From Nitrososphaerota archaeon (GTDB taxonomy: Archaea > Thermoproteota > Nitrososphaeria > Nitrososphaerales > UBA183), in contig JAFMAA010000050.1 of NCBI GenBank assembly GCA_029785235.1, forward strand, positions 1 through 6,876: 6,876 bases of DNA. The letters run 5' to 3'. The first letter of the stretch is position 1, and each line of letters begins with the position of its first letter. Below, one piece after another: positions 5,917 through 6,876 of the stretch. The translations under genes and the position numbers were made by a program. The notes under the pieces are model-generated. The model saw only the letters and a list, made by a program, of their open reading frames with translations. It made no database searches and was not told the origin of the DNA.

Positions 5917-6074
5917 GTGAGGCCGACGTTCATGGAGGGGGATAAGGCTGACTGGGTTTCGGAGGGATGAACGGTGAGTTGGAAGACAGAGGCGTCCTGG
6001 TGGTCACGACCCACCTCTCCTGCTGGGAACTTGAGCGACTATGCTCTGTGCTCTTTGTTCCCTGTTGTTTGCAT
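5886..6074 (-). pseudogene. Unrecognised small gene with an early in-frame TAG
   Basis: ATG at 6074 has AAGGAGG at 6086-6092, eleven bases upstream, a strong though slightly distant ribosome site. The frame reads MQTTGNKEHRA, TAG at 6039-6041 (codon 12), then SLKFPAGEVGRDHQDASVFQ and LTVHPSETQSALSPSMNVG, which look coding with G or C mostly in third positions. After about 5886 the frame becomes Arg/His/Pro-rich shadow of the overlapping gene at 5350-5916, so I end it there by judgement. Either it is a short gene overlapping the next one, or both are halves of one gene. Function unknown. The frame is also open upstream of 6074 to 6221, where the text looks less like protein. Confidence 0.35.
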
Positions 6075-6211
6075 CTGTGCCAGATCCTCCTTCACTGATT
6101 CCTTCTCATCGGTGATTCGGGTCAATCCCGGCCTACCGAATGGGGTTGGCCATGGGGATTGTGGGTCACGGGGCGGTGTCGTCAAAGGGCGTCCAGAGTT
6201 CGACCAAGGGT

Positions 6212-6253
6212 AACCTTTCACGGTTGAGCCCGACGATGGCTCTGTCAGGCTGA
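6212..6253. repeat. Cluster of three short palindromes next to the transposase end
   Basis: Three dyads follow one another: AACC/GGTT around TTTCAC (6212-6225), GAGCC/GGCTC around a seven-base loop (6226-6242), and TCAG/CTGA with one central base (6245-6253). They lie 27-70 bases beyond the transposase stop codon, where the terminal inverted repeat of the insertion sequence should be. They may mark the element end or end transcription. The partner terminus is outside the window, so this cannot be tested here. Confidence 0.3.
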
Positions 6254-6279
6254 CCCATCACCGCCGACAAGTTCAGGGT

Positions 6280-6876
6280 TCACTTGGGGTCTGGAGGACC
6301 CGGACCGAACTGGAACGGAATCTCCCCCTTCAGCACTCGAGCCCCAAGCTCTCGGTAGGCGATCCCTTGTAGCTGTCCGGTCTGGATCACGCTGGCTAGC
6401 AGGGCGGTGCGGTCCGCCCCCTTTTTCGTCCGGGACCCCCAAGACAGCTTCCGTTTCACCGCGATGTGAGGACGGAGTCCCTGCTCGGCGATGTTGTTGT
6501 GGGCATCCACCCCCATCTCTGCCCACCACCACAGCTCGTCCCAGTGCTTGCTCCCGTACTTCTGAAGGGCCAGGGCCACCGTACCCTCACGCCTCACTCC
6601 CAACCAACGACGAGCCCACGCCATCAAACGCTTGGCCTCCCGGGTCTTCTCCTCCCCGGTGGGCCACTTGGCCACCTCCAAGATCCGGCGGGAGAGTTTC
6701 TCCATCACCCTCAGACCGCGCCAGTCCGGGGCATCGGAGGGGCGCTCCCATCCCTCCTGCCCCTCCTTCGCCTTCCGTAGGAGGTGGACCCAGCACCGTT
6801 GCTTCTTCCCGTGCACGGCGTTGAAGGCCACACCCCCATCGCAGTTCAATACCTGTCCCTTCGGTCGACGCTTCCC
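6280..6876 (-). CDS. IS66-family transposase, C-terminal part (5' partial)
   Basis: The frame is open from the window edge to TGA at 6280-6282, giving 198 residues of the catalytic C-terminal half of a DDE transposase. It begins with GQVLNCDGGVAFNAVHGKK, where the Asp of DGG fits the second catalytic acid, followed by CWVHLLRKAKEG, the C-W-x-H-xx-R signature of IS66 enzymes. The glutamate of NNIAEQGLRPHIAVKRK is the third acid, and GSRTKKGADRTALLASVIQT is the family's closing motif. A TTG at 6849 could be taken as a start but lies inside the conserved region, so the true start is outside. No lesion is seen in the visible part. The enzyme moves its own element by cut-and-paste or copy-in transposition. 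GC is about 65% in one counted line. Confidence 0.9.
   Translation of the reverse strand, partial: GKRRPKGQVLNCDGGVAFNAVHGKKQRCWVHLLRKAKEGQEGWERPSDAPDWRGLRVMEKLSRRILEVAKWPTGEEKTREAKRLMAWARRWLGVRREGTVALALQKYGSKHWDELWWWAEMGVDAHNNIAEQGLRPHIAVKRKLSWGSRTKKGADRTALLASVIQTGQLQGIAYRELGARVLKGEIPFQFGPGPPDPK
6280..6876 (-). mobile_element. IS66-type insertion sequence, right-hand part only
   Basis: Defined by the transposase fragment. The 3' boundary probably lies within 6200-6280, near the palindrome cluster. The other end, any accessory IS66 genes (TnpB-like or TnpA-like) and the target-site duplication are outside the window. The element borders the decayed region, as expected where transposition has helped bring in or break up genes. 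Confidence 0.6.

Noticed and set aside
6115..6135. A CGGG...CCCG stem resembling a tRNA T-arm.
   Set aside because: The loop has five bases, lacks TTC, and no acceptor stem or anticodon arm surrounds it.
6466..6780. A 104-codon + strand Pro/Leu-rich frame.
   Set aside because: Antisense of the IS66 transposase.
1..6876. CRISPR array or long direct repeats.
   Set aside because: No regularly spaced repeat units were seen on reading through the window.

Overview
The window reads as a mosaic accessory region: worn remains of a phage, plasmid or integrated element, interspersed with AT-richer cargo genes and bordered on the right by an IS66-type transposase. GC content is uneven. Counting single 60-base lines by hand gives about 43% at 1201-1260 (helical cargo gene), 50% at 3061-3120 (nuclease-like cargo gene), 62% at 2221-2280 (DUF932 gene) and 65% at 6601-6660 (transposase). 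The organism cannot be named from this. Shine-Dalgarno-like sites, the IS66-type transposase and a TATA-like box 26 bases ahead of one start codon fit either a bacterium or an archaeon of moderate to high GC. No rRNA, tRNA, housekeeping gene or CRISPR array is visible.

Left part (1-835, + strand): the C-terminal end of an unrecognised protein is followed by a hairpin that buries a ribosome binding site, and then by three tiny genes joined by ATGA overlaps. The first is intact. The second and third are damaged, and the third stops looking like a gene about where a minus-strand gene ends. Next comes the minus-strand helical protein (825-1826), a plausible cargo gene. It is followed by a + strand DUF932 gene (1919 to about 2774) split by a frameshift.

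Middle (2910-5224): a 174-aa + strand protein with a possible PD-(D/E)XK-like nuclease pattern converges on a minus-strand pair. The pair is a DUF4062-like protein with a C-terminal beta-sandwich (upstream) and a frameshifted family 2 glycosyltransferase (downstream), 10 bases apart and probably one operon. The nuclease-like gene and the glycosyltransferase both end inside the same CTATAG hexamer.

Right part (5350-6876, minus strand): two more high-GC reading frames, each with an in-frame TAG, precede a cluster of short palindromes and the C-terminal half of the IS66 transposase, which runs off the window edge.

The overall pattern is that three AT-richer candidate cargo genes (helical protein, nuclease-like protein, DUF4062 protein) are intact, while most of the genes resembling mobile-element backbone carry stops or frameshifts. 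This looks like a decayed element that has retained cargo, possibly a small defence island, but the defence role is inference. Several lesions are TAG codons or net +1 shifts, so sequencing error and amber recoding must be kept open as alternatives to decay.
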